Part shown: in pieces, positions 23,828-37,792 of the stretch
How the letters are laid out: the number at the start of each line of letters is the position of its first letter
How positions within the stretch are numbered: position 1 is the stretch's first letter
Assembly (NCBI RefSeq): GCF_016086655.4
Contig: NC_052135.2
Span: 23,154,363-23,218,362, forward strand
Direction: 5' to 3'
DNA from: Lepeophtheirus salmonis
Lineage: Eukaryota; Arthropoda; Copepoda; Siphonostomatoida; Caligidae
Length of the DNA: 64,000 bases
The notes under the pieces: model-generated
The model's database searches: none
The model's input: only the letters and a program-made list of their open reading frames with translations
What the model was told of the DNA's origin: nothing
Made by a program: the position numbers and the translations under genes

Positions 23828-26800
23828 CCATGTTCTTTAAATACAAGGTTAGTCAATAAGAGGTTTGAAGGGCAAACACAGCAGATCTATTAAGTAACTT
23901 TCTTTCTCTTTTTTTGATGATGTCATTGGGTGGAGATAGAATACAGACTTCGAGATAAATCCAATTGATCTCATATTTTCAAAAGATAAGGTGCTTACTT
24001 GCATAATTTTTTAGCATTTGAGCTAATTTTATCAATTTATAATGTCTAAGGAAGTTTAAGTTGAACAATATGTTTATATATATGTACCTAAATGATCATT
24101 CCATCCATATCATATTTAATTAGGCGAAGAAAAGTGTGTGTGTCGTAGCTATCTGCCCAAGTCCGATAAACAAGTCATACCACTGATTCTCTAAAGATTC
24201 TTCTATAAGGAAGACATGGATTGAGCCTTGTAGAAGTGAAGATGTTTTAATGTTCAGGAAGCTAGAATTTGTGGAAATCCTTTCGAGCCTTCTTGTTTTA
24301 AGGGAGACCTTCAAAATGAACTCTTGGCATTTCCCACTCAAAATTTATTAAAACCCTGTTCAATTCCATCTCGTTTCTTACGAAAAGAATATACCAGCCC
24401 CCCTAAAGATAGAGAAAACAGAGCCATCATACGAAGGAGGAAGAATGAAATTTAGTCGCTGTTCGATTCTACAATTCTTCCAAACGCACTCCCTGAGACT
24501 GATCACCATCCTATGCTCCAAAAAGACGAACTTGACCAGACAAAAGAAAAATCTCTTACAGATGCAATCACTCAATGTGATATCCTAAACCCCAAATCAA
24601 AATTTGTATCGGAAATTCAATACCTTAGAAACAAACTTCTGGTGGCAGAGAAGGAAATTTAAAATCTTCGAAAGAAGAACAGGTATCTACCAACCATGAA
24701 TCATGAGTTTATTATCCAGAATAAATATATTCGCAAGAACCTTATTCCATCCTTAAAAAACGTATCATATCATCTAAGACTACTAAGTTCAATCGTAGCT
24801 ATACAAAAGATGAAATTGTAACTGAACTTGTCTTAAGATATATGAGTTTCAAAACTTTTGAATATCTTAGAAAAAAATATGTTCTTGCCCTTCCAAGTCG
24901 TCAAACACAGGAAAAGTGGCTTCAAAAGTTTGACTGCTATTTTGGGTTTCAATATGACGGTGTTAAGTCCTTGAAAAAGAGTTTACGGATTTCTGAATTT
25001 CACGAAAAATTTGCAATCTTGGCCTTTGATGAAATGGATTTGAAAAGAAGAGATCAGATGGATCTGAAGAAGCAGAAAATAGTTGGCCCGTGTAAAAAAT
25101 GACAAATGGTAATAATGCGAGGATTAGTCCAGGGCTAGAAGCAGCCAATCTACTTTGATCTCGATACTATAATGACCAAAAATCTACTTTTTTTCTATAA
25201 TAAGTTAAATAGAGGAACACGGCTTTCAAGTTTGTGGTGTCACAATGGACATGGGAAATTTTTCCCTCATATCTCAAGTCTCTTTGAACGACCAAAACTA
25301 TTTATTTTCTAATCCAACAGATCCCTCTCATAATGTTTTATGTTTTTCCAGATTCATGCCATTTATTAAAAAGAGCTCGTGATCATTTGCTAGACAAAGG
25401 ATTTTTGATATTTTCAAAGATAGAAAATAATCAGCAGAGCTCCAGAAATCAGACTTTCCAAGACTTCTTGTTCAAGATGGTGGCGAGTTTAAAATAGCTC
25501 ACAAACTCACAGATACTCATTTAAATTGCATGGGCAATGCAAGGCAATGGGTTTCCTATGCAGCCCAGCTACTGTCAAGAACAACTGCGAAAGCGATTTC
25601 TTTTACATCAAACCAAAGAGAAGAAGAAGGTGCAAAGCTTAAGGAAGATTTGATTCTTACATTTGACATATGGTTTGATGTTATGAATTCTCGTCGTATA
25701 TTTGACAAGAAGAAAATGTCATGTGGTTTGGGTGTACATTGGAAAGAGCAGGTTGATGCATTAGAGAGGATGGAAGTTTTGATCACCTCCATGAAAATTA
25801 CGAAGAAATCGATAAATGGTTATTTAACGGCTTATTTTCCATGGCAAAAAGGGATTTTAATGTATATTAAATCTTTATACAATGACTTGGTTGAAAATGG
25901 TCCATTGGCTTACATCTTGACAACCAGACTTAACCAAGATTGTGTCGTAAATTTCTTCAGTAGGTATAGACTGATTTTTGTTTTTGAATTAGACTATTAA
26001 TCTCGATATTATTATCCCAATATTTTCTTTTAGAAATCGTGGTATATCTGGTGATAATTCTCATCTAGGGCCAGTAGAAGTCAAATCCAGGATAAAAATA
26101 ATACTAGTGGGGGAAAATGCTTAATTCTACGTCCAAGATCGATCTGTACAGATGGAAGAAGATTATGAAAGTAAATCGTGTTTCACAGCTCAAATATCTC
26201 AAAATGTTAAAATTATTCCGGAGCCCGATAATGAAGATATAAATGAATTGAACCCTCCCATCGACTCATAGGAAATTTCGAAGGATTTTGAACTTGTAAG
26301 AAATTGTCAAGAGTTAACATTACTTGAAATTTCCAAGAATGTCAAGTGGAACTGCCATTTTTAAGGGCTTAGTTATGAGCCTGGATACATTGCAAGAAAA
26401 ATGTATGAAAAATACCCAACTGTCGGTACTATTTCGTCCCAGGTTCCTCATGAATCATCACTTTCTCCCTGGATAAGGCATTTATCTAAAGGTGGCCTAA
26501 TAGTCCCAAAAGAATATTGTGCCCTATTTAATAATGACTTTTGTCAGTTTCATACAGATCTAGATCGCAACCCAAATGTCATCCGTCGAGTCAGGGATTT
26601 TTTAATTGAAAAATATGGACGTATATTCCCCGAGGATGTTCTTAGGGTTTTTTCTAAAGTACGGACATTTATCAGAGTCAAAGCCTTAAATTATAATTTA
26701 TGGGTAAAGAAGCTAAATCCAAACTTAGAAAGATGAAACAAATTCGGCAATTTAGTAAATAACATTTTTTTTTAATTAATTTTCTAATATATTCGTAGAT

Positions 26801-27084
26801 ATTTTTTAGTATTTAAATAAATTATAAAATATCCTAAATCATGTTTCAGTGGTTTTTCTACTAATATGCTTGAAAAGAAAAAAAAATGTTACGTTCCACA
26901 TTATAAATTATAATGCTTACAAATTTTATTGGTTTGTTAAAAATAAATTATATGACATATCATATGAGATCATTTTGATAATTATATTTGTATTTTTCCA
27001 CCTAATGACGTCAGAGACAACTATACTATTTTTCCGAGGGAAATAAAAATTGTTGCTGCCAAACCTTGGATTTAAAGAACATTG
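23828..27084 (+). mobile_element. P-element-like transposon with TIRs and 8-bp target duplication
   Basis: Complete 3257-bp insertion. Left end CCATGTTCTTTAAATACAAG; right end, read on the minus strand, CAATGTTCTTTAAATCCAAG. Flanking 8-mers are CTTTGAGC (23820-23827) and CTTAGAGC (27085-27092), one mismatch. Subterminal inverted motifs also match: TGATGTCATTGGGTGGAGAT near 23920 and, on the minus strand, TGACGTCATTAGGTGGAAAA near 27010. The ends are confirmed by the uninterrupted copy at 29761-30336. An 8-bp duplication, a CA/CC start and a THAP9-like transposase inside all fit the P superfamily. Confidence 0.88.
24128..26736 (+). pseudogene. THAP9-like P transposase pseudogene inside the transposon
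   Basis: Recognisable modules run in order. A THAP-domain remnant comes first (KCVCRSYLPKSDKQVIPL at 24130, then PFEPSCFKGDLQNELLAF and LLKPCSIPSRFL, 24270-24380). A charged, possibly coiled-coil stretch lies at 24500-24700. A broken catalytic region follows, including a readable segment at 25445-25965: DGGEFKIAHKLTDTHLN, LTFDIWFDVMNSR, PWQKGILMYIKSLYNDL and YILTTRLNQDCVVNFFSR. After a probable intron (about 25963-26033) it resumes as NRGISGDNSHLGPVEVK. The C-terminus (26401-26736) has RKMYEKYP...LSKGGLIVPKEY, the P-type C-terminal pattern. At least eight stops or frameshifts make it inactive. P transposases cut and paste DNA using a THAP DNA-binding domain and an RNase H-like fold. Confidence 0.85.
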
Positions 27085-27092
27085 CTTAGAGC

Positions 27093-27394
27093 TTAGTTTT
27101 GTAGATATAAATGGTATTTTATCCTCAAGTAAAGAGCAGGCAGAGGAAGGCGTAGAAGATGCCCTTTTCTTTAAAAATCTTGATTCTGCTAGTAAATCTT
27201 CTCCAAACTCTCTTGCTAATGAACCCAGGTCTGAATCTTCCCTCTCTTTTTCACTGTTTGCTTCTTTGTCCACATTACCATATTTCGCCTTGATTTCAGA
27301 TTGCTTCTTATGCAGTGTTTTGAGATAATTCTAAATGAAACAAGGCAAGGAATATATAATGATATATTTAATTCATACTAAATAGGCCCTTACA
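27093..27394 (-). pseudogene. inverted partial copy of the DUF4614-like gene, 5' portion
   Basis: Reverse complement of 29761-30063: intron end with its acceptor, then most of exon a. Its translation reads NYLKTLHKKQSEIKAKYG, with SEKEREDSDLGSLAREFG where the other copy has SEKEEEDSDLASLAREFG. I count about eight base differences in this stretch. Similarity ends at 27394. With 23555-23827 it forms one 575-bp duplicate, interrupted by the P-like transposon. The plus-strand open frame at 27050-27328 is the antisense shadow of this exon. Confidence 0.88.
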
Positions 27395-29760
<2,366 letters not shown>

Positions 29761-29824
29761 TGTAAGGGCCTATTTAATATCAATTAAATATATCATTATA
29801 TGTTCCTTGCCTTGTTTCATTTAG

Positions 29825-31949
29825 AATTATCTCAAAACACTGCATAAGAAGCAATCTGAAATCAAGGCGAAATATGGTAATGTGGACAAAGAAGCAAACA
29901 GTGAAAAAGAGGAGGAAGATTCAGACCTGGCTTCATTAGCAAGAGAGTTTGGAGAAGATTTACTAGCAGAATCAAGATTTTTAAAGAAAAAGGCACCTTC
30001 CACGCCTTCCTCTGCCTGCTCTTTACTTGAGGATAAAATACCATTTATTTCTACAAAACTAAGCTCAAAGTACGTTTCATTATATGTTTGTATTTCGGGA
30101 TTAAATTTAACCTCCTAATGCAGATCATGAAAGGAGATTCTAATAAGTAACTTACATCATTCGTATTTTCAATCTTATCCCATAGACAAACATTCAAAGC
30201 TCCTCAAAACTCTAATGCCCTAGACAATTTTATGAAATTTGACTTGAAATATGCTGAATCATTCAAAAATCTAAAAAATGATGAACAATTATCGGAATTC
30301 ACTGAGCCCACATCCTCTGAAGAAATCCAAAAACGTCAACAGATATTAAAAAAAGAGGATATTATTCCGTCTCCGGAAGTTAAATCTCAGAAATATTTTC
30401 ATGTTCTTGAGAATGATGATAAATCACTATCTTCCACATCATCAAGATTTATAAGTTTATTGAAGAAACGAGGTATATTTATGTTTTTGAACTGGTATAT
30501 ATATTGTGTACAAATTGTGATGTATATACAAGTTAAAATTTGTATAAGCAAATTGTACAAGTTGGTCCTTCTAATTAGTAACTATTAATTGATATTATAA
30601 TTTTATTTCAATCTATTAAATTGCATGGCCATAAATACTAACAAGAGTAAGTTATTATGTATTTATGAGTTATATAACTCTGGGCATTTGAACTTTATAA
30701 TATGCCCAAAAAATACATATATTTAAGTAATTTTTATTAAAATAGTCAAAAATAAAACCTCTAACATGTCAAACATCCAGGGAATATTCAATTATTACAT
30801 TATTCTCATCTCAAGTACTGTAAATCCCTCATTTTAAATTATTATTCTCATTGCAATTTGTACAATTTGCTTATACAAGTTACATCCTGTACACAACATA
30901 TAAATAAATTATAATGCAGTTTCTTTACACAGCTGGAAAACAGGACTTGCGCTTAAATATTAGTAAATGTACAGAGGCAGATATTGAGAGCCACGCACTT
31001 GATACGTTATCTCACATAACAAACACGATTTCTCCTATTCATGTCATTGAAGAGTTTGATGAAGATCAAATAAATGAAGAGGAAGTTGAATCCATATTAT
31101 CAGACAAAAGTAAGGGCTTAAAAACTGATGAAATTGTTGAGGTTATTTCAATCAATGAAAGTTCATACATTGAGCTGAGAATTGCATCTGATAACAAAAG
31201 TGATATTAGCTCGACTAAAAATGGAAAATCATTAAAGGTACTAAAAGAATCAAGCTCTACATCAACTAAAAGTGTTAGCAAAACTACAAAATCATCCTCT
31301 AACTCAAAAGTATCGGAGAAAAAAAAGACTTCGTAAGTTTTTTTCCACGTTTATTACTTGCTTAAATCATACAATCAATAATGTATATATATTATGTAGA
31401 TTCCTGGTCAAAACGCAAGATGGTCGAAAGAAACATAAAAAGCCTCCAAAGAGAACGAAGACATCAAGTAAAGTTGATCAATACACACAAGTAGAATTAC
31501 CACGAAAGGAATATATTTATGGTCATTATCTTTTCAATCCAACTCTTGATATGAACTATTACTCCCAAGATGGAACTTATTTGTCCGAAACATATTTAAA
31601 CTCGGCAAATCATGTTATAAATGATATGCTGAAAAATCAATTGGATCTAACAAAAAACTTTTTGGATTCACAAAAACATTTATATTTAAACTATTGTCAA
31701 TCCCTTGAAGACATGGTTAAGGCTTTTAATTCTAGATCATCTATTAAACATCCGTCCTCAAAAATCCAACAAAGTGATCAATTTGAAGATTATTTACCTT
31801 CTTGTGAAAGTAAAAGGGAGCTGACTTCTGAAAGCTATCACGAAGGTTCATCCTCAACCTTAATTGCTTCTGTGGACAATATTGAAAATAATTATGAGTC
31901 CGACTTTGAATCTGACACCGGATCAACAGTTAAAAATAATGTAAATTAA
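29825..31949 (+). CDS. C19orf44-like (DUF4614-type) protein, 5' exons not found
   Basis: Four exons join cleanly in frame: 29825-30069, 30186-30472, 30933-31332 and 31400-31949, all with GT-AG introns, giving 493 visible residues and a TAA at 31947-31949. There is no in-frame ATG in the first exon, so at least one upstream exon is missing from this model. The protein is acidic, serine-rich and mostly low complexity. Notable parts are DLASLAREFGEDLLAESRFL (exon a), a KSVSKTTKSSSNSKVSEKKK tract (exon c), and a C-terminal region with SANHVINDMLKNQLDLTKNF and LDSQKHLYLNYCQSLEDMVK. These recall the C-terminal DUF4614 region of C19orf44-type proteins, whose function is unknown to me. Family assignment rests on memory of that pattern; the gene model is stronger than the name. 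A near-identical inverted copy of exon a, its intron and part of exon b lies upstream. Confidence 0.65.
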
Positions 31950-31954
31950 AGTGC

Positions 31955-31960
31955 AATAAA
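31955..31960 (+). terminator. poly(A) signal of the DUF4614-like gene
   Basis: AATAAA, 6 nt after the TAA stop. The mRNA would have a very short 3' untranslated region, which fits the convergent neighbour starting its own signal 113 bp further on. Confidence 0.6.
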
Positions 31961-32072
31961 GGTGCATTTTAATTTTTTTAAACTCAACTATATATCAATT
32001 TCTTTATCAACTAATGAAGTAAACTGATAATAATGTAAAATATTTTTACAGGAAAAATCATTATAGTACATC

Positions 32073-32078
32073 TTTATT
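32073..32078 (-). terminator. UBE3C: poly(A) signal of UBE3C
   Basis: AATAAA on the minus strand (TTTATT on plus), 92 nt after the UBE3C stop at 32170. It is the nearest canonical signal and leaves about 110 bp to the opposing gene's signal. Confidence 0.6.
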
Positions 32079-32169
32079 CGATACTTTTTTAACATTTTTT
32101 AATCGAATTATTCAGTTATTTAATAAATCCTCTTAGATGAATAACCATTCGATTATTCTGAGTAAGAGA

Positions 32170-35100
32170 CTAACTAAGATCGAACCCTGAGCCTGATTCT
32201 ATAGCGTACAACAACTTATCTTTTAGTATCTTCTCTTCCTCAAAATTAGGTAGCTTCAACAGATTCATGCATGTACTAGCAGTAGGTAAACGGTGAGGTT
32301 CTGCACCTGCGTTGTGAACGCAAAATGGAGGATCAAGCTCCTGTTAAAAATAAAACAAAAATTAGGAAGACCCAAACAAGCATAAATTCATGAAATACCT
32401 TAAATCCTAATAAAGGAGGTCGTGAACAACTAGTAACAAATTTGAGCAAATGGCGCTTCTGAGTCTCAGTCATGGACTCAACAACATTCCAGAATATAAC
32501 AACAGTGGGATGATCAACTGCATATCCACCCGTATAATTTGTATGATTACGGAGATCAGAGACATCAATTTCTGTTTCTGCTCCGGAAATAACCAACTGA
32601 AGTTCCTTGTAATTAAACATTTTTAACCAGTCAAGGTTTATAACATCAGAAAGTCCCTGTCTAATGAATAAAATAAAGCAAAAATGGCCAAATCATGCTC
32701 CAAATCAGACATACCGAAATGCATTCGATTGTAATCGAATTTGCTTATTTAACTTGTAATTAGCAATAAGATGAATATATTCCGTCCTATTGACATTGGT
32801 AACTGGAATCGAAGAACCATTTCTCTTTAACTCCTCGACAGAAGTTGTTCCGACTTCCTCATTAACAATTGTAAAGTCTAATCCTAGGTCTTGAACACAT
32901 CCATCATAATTCTAAAAATTAACAATATCAATCATACAAAAAATTCGAATATATTATAAGATTTGACTTACTTTTAGATATAAGAGATTTCTATAAAGCT
33001 CTGGATCCAGAGATTGAAGATGATCTATATCAACTTTAACTGAACTTTTTTCAAGTAACTTATGAAGAAAAAAACTCGCAAGTGGAAATTCCACAAGCAT
33101 ATTTTCGTAGAGAGCTTTTCCTAACATCCTCCCAATAAAAAAATAATGAGGCAAGAAATCTTCGTAAATCTTATGTACAGATGGATTAGGGTATAACCTT
33201 TGATCTTTTGTAAGTCTGAAAAATCCTCTATTAGGATCAAAAGATGTTTTAACAAGTTCCCCCAAAAACTCTCTGAATAGTCCACCACCATCTATTCCTG
33301 CTTCTCGTAGTCCAGCAATGTTCTTGAACTCAACACGCATTTTAAGCTTCATGTTAGGTTCTGAAATTTGAATATAAAATTAATGTGAATTCAGCGTCAT
33401 AAAATAAATAAATAACCTGCTTCAGGAGATAGTTTCTCTAAGGCATCCTCATAAATAAATTTTCTTCGAATTGTAACATCAATGGAAGGTCCCATAAGAA
33501 AGTTGACTCGATCTCCTTGATAGTCAGCCTTATCTCTCGATATTAATTGTGAAAAAAGTACAATACGCTGATTAAATGATATGACATAAGGCATTTCTCG
33601 GAGAATTGTAGCAAGTCTCATTTCTTTTGCAGATAATGGTGGACCATATGTCTCCATTTCTTCCCTCGAAAACACTCTAAGCCCTCTAAAGGGTTGATAA
33701 TGTCTAGATCGTCGAAGAGAAATGTCTGATGGACGATCAGAGGGTAAAGTTACACATTCATTTATCCAATGTCCATCCTGACAAAATTGCTTCCTTGTAT
33801 CTCGAATGTGCAATTGTCGAAGTAATTTAACTATTATCTTGAAAAGATGCGACCACATTGTCACATCTTTTGGATCTTCTTCGTTCATTTTGTTGCTTGG
33901 GGAACGCGCTGACTGCACCGCCAATTGGTAATCCTCTCTTATTGTAAGACGGGACTCAGGGAAAGCTAGCTGAATAAGTCCAAGGGCAACGTCTCTCAGA
34001 TTGAGGGACATGGGAGTTAGTTCTTTCAAAGTAAAAGGCATCCACGAGCGATCATTACCGTAAAATTCTGTATCATTTATAGTAACTAGGAGAAAACTAA
34101 ATAAAGACGTAAAGACGGCTAAAAGTGGAACAATTTCATAGCGTTCATCGTTATGCATACGTAAACCTTTGGCAATTACCTATCAAAGAATATACACTTA
34201 TGTTTTGGGTTTATTAAGGTTTTGTAAACATTCTTACATTTAGTAGAAGTGGTGGATCACCGAACAAGGATGCTTGTTTGCAATTCAAAATAACACTCCA
34301 AATCTTATGAAGAATGTTCGGCTTGAATGCTAAAGTGTACATTATTCGGTAATTGGTGAGTAAAAAATTATCCGTGAGCATAAAATTATGCAAAAATCTA
34401 CATAGGAATTTAAGAATCACAGGCTCACTGTCCATTTTTTCAACAACAGAGTCAATCAAATATGATGTCCATTTTTTATCATTTAACTTCTCCTTGATAC
34501 CATCAATTAGATCCGTCAGAGAAGGATTTGAATATTGTACTTGACTAGAAAGTACACTTTTCATGTTTTCATCATTCGAATCACTCATCTCATCTTCTGA
34601 ATCCGATTCATCATCCACCTCTTTTGTCACAAATATTTTTGTCAAAGATAATGATAATTGACTCAAGACTTGAATGTACTCTAAATATTCTGAGGTTGAC
34701 CACTCAGCTAAATGTATTGATGGAATGATAAAATAATGAAAACTGAAATAAATAAACAAACAATGACATACCAAGAGAAATTTTTTCCAACTGGAGAAAA
34801 GCGTAGAATAAAGAAATGGAGGAGAGCTCTGATTCCTTTAGAACATGAACCCATTCCTTGAACGGAAAGGGGTGTAAAGAGGGGAGTAGACGGTAAAAAA
34901 TAGACTCTGAAAAAGGTGGATGAAGAAGTGACTTGGTCAAAGAATGCAATGAAAGTTTGTTATAGTCTTCCGTTTCAGGACTAATATAAGTAAGAGGTCG
35001 CTTTAAAAGAAGGAGTACATCTGGGTGAATATCAGGGTATCTTTCAAATATACATCTAAGACATGAAAAATAATTAGTTTTGGGTAAGAGATGAGATAAA

Positions 35101-35779
35101 AGAGTATTTCCAGTGGCAGTAAAAGCAACTAGAGTCTTAATAGGTAAACCCTCATTAACGCGAGGTGTTTTGAGATATAATAATAAATGACGCAGAAGAT
35201 GAGCCATTCTATAAAACCATTTGGAGTCTCCTTCTTCATCAAACAGTCCAATGATTTCGTTTTCTCTTTTGAGACATTCGTTACAAATCCATTCCTATAT
35301 TTAATATTTGAATATAAATGAACGGGACTCAATTATAAAAGAATCACTATAATTATTGTTTATTACTAGATTCTGAGCATCCATTTCTGGATTGAAAAAG
35401 AAATTGAACTTTCGAAGATAGTTCCCAATATCAGAAATGGACTTCGAGTAACTGTTATTTTTGATGGAATGTTCAAACTCTTTTCGAAGCATTTGCTTCT
35501 GTGTATTCCTTTCAAAGTATCCTCTAAATATACTCTGAATTATAACTGCATTATGATTTTTCAATCGGAAGATCTAAGAAAAGAAAGATAAGTAGTTTTA
35601 AGTTGAGAACTAGTGATAAAGGTCAAAAGAGGCCTTAGTAAAGTTACCTCACGATTCTGACGCTCAATTTGAGTTCGGTTAATTAAATCTTCTCGAGACT
35701 CTGTTTTAGATGAGCCCCGAATGGAAACAATCGGCTTACGTCGATACTCTCCATCAAAGTGACTCCTAAAGTGGGACAT
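32170..35779 (-). CDS. UBE3C: UBE3C HECT-type E3 ubiquitin ligase
   Basis: Complete gene in nine coding exons (minus strand, high to low): 35779-35648, 35573-35367, 35294-34772, 34707-34238, 34179-33417, 33360-32972, 32911-32715, 32660-32399, 32340-32170. All junctions are GT-AG and phases match, giving 1037 aa against about 1083 in human. The N-terminus MSHFRSHFDGEYRRKPIVSI and the following IQ motif (AVIIQSIFRGY, about 52-62) match UBE3C/Hul5. The start at 35779 is preferred over an in-frame ATG at 35854 because it aligns with the family N-terminus. An acidic DDESDSEDEMSDSNDE stretch precedes the middle region. The HECT domain fills about 697-1037 (GIDGGGLFREFL, GRMLGKALYENMLVEFPL, FVTSCSRPPLLGF). 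RLPTASTCMNLLKLP carries the catalytic Cys1005, 32 residues from the end as in human. It transfers ubiquitin from E2 to substrates and in known organisms works with the proteasome. The gene looks intact. Confidence 0.97.
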
Positions 35780-37792
35780 TCTGTCGTAACTCTTATGAGA
35801 TGACTTGAGCCTTTTTCTGACTATAACATTGACAACCACAATTTTTTTTAACAAGCATAAAACTCGTCAAAACAAATATAAATAATATTATACATTAATA
35901 AATATAACAACCTCACTCTTTCTCTCTCTCCCCCAATTTCTTTTTCTTTCTAGCTCTTACTTATTACGTCCGCGAGTTTTCTCGCCAACTTTTTATCCCC
36001 GGCCAATTAAATATATATTACATTTCATCATGGAAAAACCCACACAACCTCTACCATCATACTATTAGCTAGAGTTATTACTTATTAGTAATAAGTTATT
36101 ACTTATTAGTTAAAACTTAGTTATAACTTATTAGTACTCTTCAAATACCATTTTAAACGGGGGAATGGCGTACAATTTTGCCTGCACGTCAAATTTTCTC
36201 TTTTTATCTCGTAATTTCCGACCAAGTAATCGGAAAGTTGAAATTCAACCATTGCAACCTTTGAATAATTAGGGATGCAACGCGAGTTATATATTATTAC
36301 TCGACTCTTCCAAGTTGTTCCAACAACACTTGGAAGATCTTCAAAATCGATAAAAGATCTGATTATATGGAGGACGTTGTGAATTCGTCTCTTATGGAGT
36401 ATTAGGGGGGGAGGACTTGGAGTCAATCAATGAACAGAAGGACCGACAACAATTTCTTGTTTTTGTAATGAACCATGATTACTTTTAGGGATACCTTGCA
36501 CAGGAGTCGCAGTGCGCAAATACGTGTCCTCAGTCTCCAATAGGGAATAGTTAGTATATAATTCGCTTCGCTTAGCAAAATTATTTCCTTACTATGAAAA
36601 GGTTGCGATCATTGAATTTCAAATTTTTGGTTTCGTTGTCTTCAACTTCGAGATAGAAATATAAAATATGATGTTTAGGTAAATTTATAAACCATAACCT
36701 ACACACTTCTGGTCAATAATATATTATTTTTTCAATTTTGACACAAATCAAATTTTTATTGTTATCAAGTACCGGTCTATTATTTGTCAGTATAATACAA
36801 AGTGACTCTCTATATATATATTGTCACCTTCATATAATATATTATATCAATTTAAATAACAGACATCAACTAAGTATTTATGTCATATTTTATTAAAAGC
36901 GTAGAACATTTGTCTACATATGACACAGGTCTTCTCATAGGCTCCAATAAGGGCCATCGAGACCCACATGAAGGTCTTATGAATGGCTGTCAGAATCGCC
37001 AGTATATGCCCAGTTTCTAGTTTTTTTATTTGGTCATTGGAACAACCATTTTCGAGTCCATTGACTAGGACAACTTCTCTGTCTATGAGTATTTTTTTCT
37101 TAAAAATACTAATGTATCTGATTTTTTTTTGCCATAAACTGACCTGTGCCGAAGTGCGCCACCCCCTCCTCTACTTTAATCTATAATTGTCCCTTATATA
37201 AAATAAGTGACAAATCCTGGTAATACATAATTTTTTCCTTGCTAAATTAAATTTTGATTTTTAACTATGTACATAAATATATATATATATATTTTTTCAA
37301 TACTGAGTAATAATTTTTTAAGAACAAGGTGTTGTTGTTAAAACTAATGTGAAAATGGTATTTTTTGAATGAAGATTATAGTGGAAGAGTTAATGAAAGA
37401 AGAACAAGTCTTCTGTGAATGACTCTTATTCATAAATTATTTTTATAATTTTTGTTGACGAGGTAAACATTAAATAATAGAATAGAATAGAATGTATTTA
37501 TAATATAAATAATAGATAATTATGGAAGTGAAGCTCGGAGCTCAACTAAGCAGCTAGTATTTAGTAAGCAACATAAGTGAATTACAAAGCAGCAGCTAGC
37601 AAGTAGGACAGCAGCACAACAGTTAGCCAGCTGCAAGAGGAGTAAAGTTAAAAGAAGGAAGAAAATAGAAAAAAAGAAAGACATTTGAGATATTAGTTAC
37701 TAGAATATATATTATATAGACATATATTCAATAGCAGGATATTGAGGGACTTGTTTAAATTTGACTTTTATTGACGGATGTCCATATCGACA
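35780..37792. promoter_or_regulatory. divergent UBE3C/Sara intergenic region
   Basis: Head-to-head spacing of about 2.0 kb between start codons. 35920-35960 is CT-rich beside the UBE3C side. 36068-36138 holds tandem, partly palindromic TTACTTATTAGTAATAAG-like units. 37530-37680 is relatively G/C- and CAGC-rich and probably is Sara 5' untranslated sequence. A 101-codon minus-strand open frame (36426-36121) has no recognised domain, and a second, plus-strand frame at 36983-37186 is likely chance. No TATA box can be assigned with confidence. Confidence 0.45.

Noticed and set aside
27050..27328. 92-codon plus-strand open frame with Ser-rich sequence
   Set aside because: Antisense of the inverted copy of exon a; the minus-strand reading is the real homology.
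35780..35854. Upstream in-frame ATG extending UBE3C by 25 residues
   Set aside because: The added residues do not fit the UBE3C N-terminus, whereas the Met at 35779 does.
36121..36426. 101-codon minus-strand open frame between UBE3C and Sara
   Set aside because: No recognisable domain and no evidence of splicing or a promoter; may be chance.
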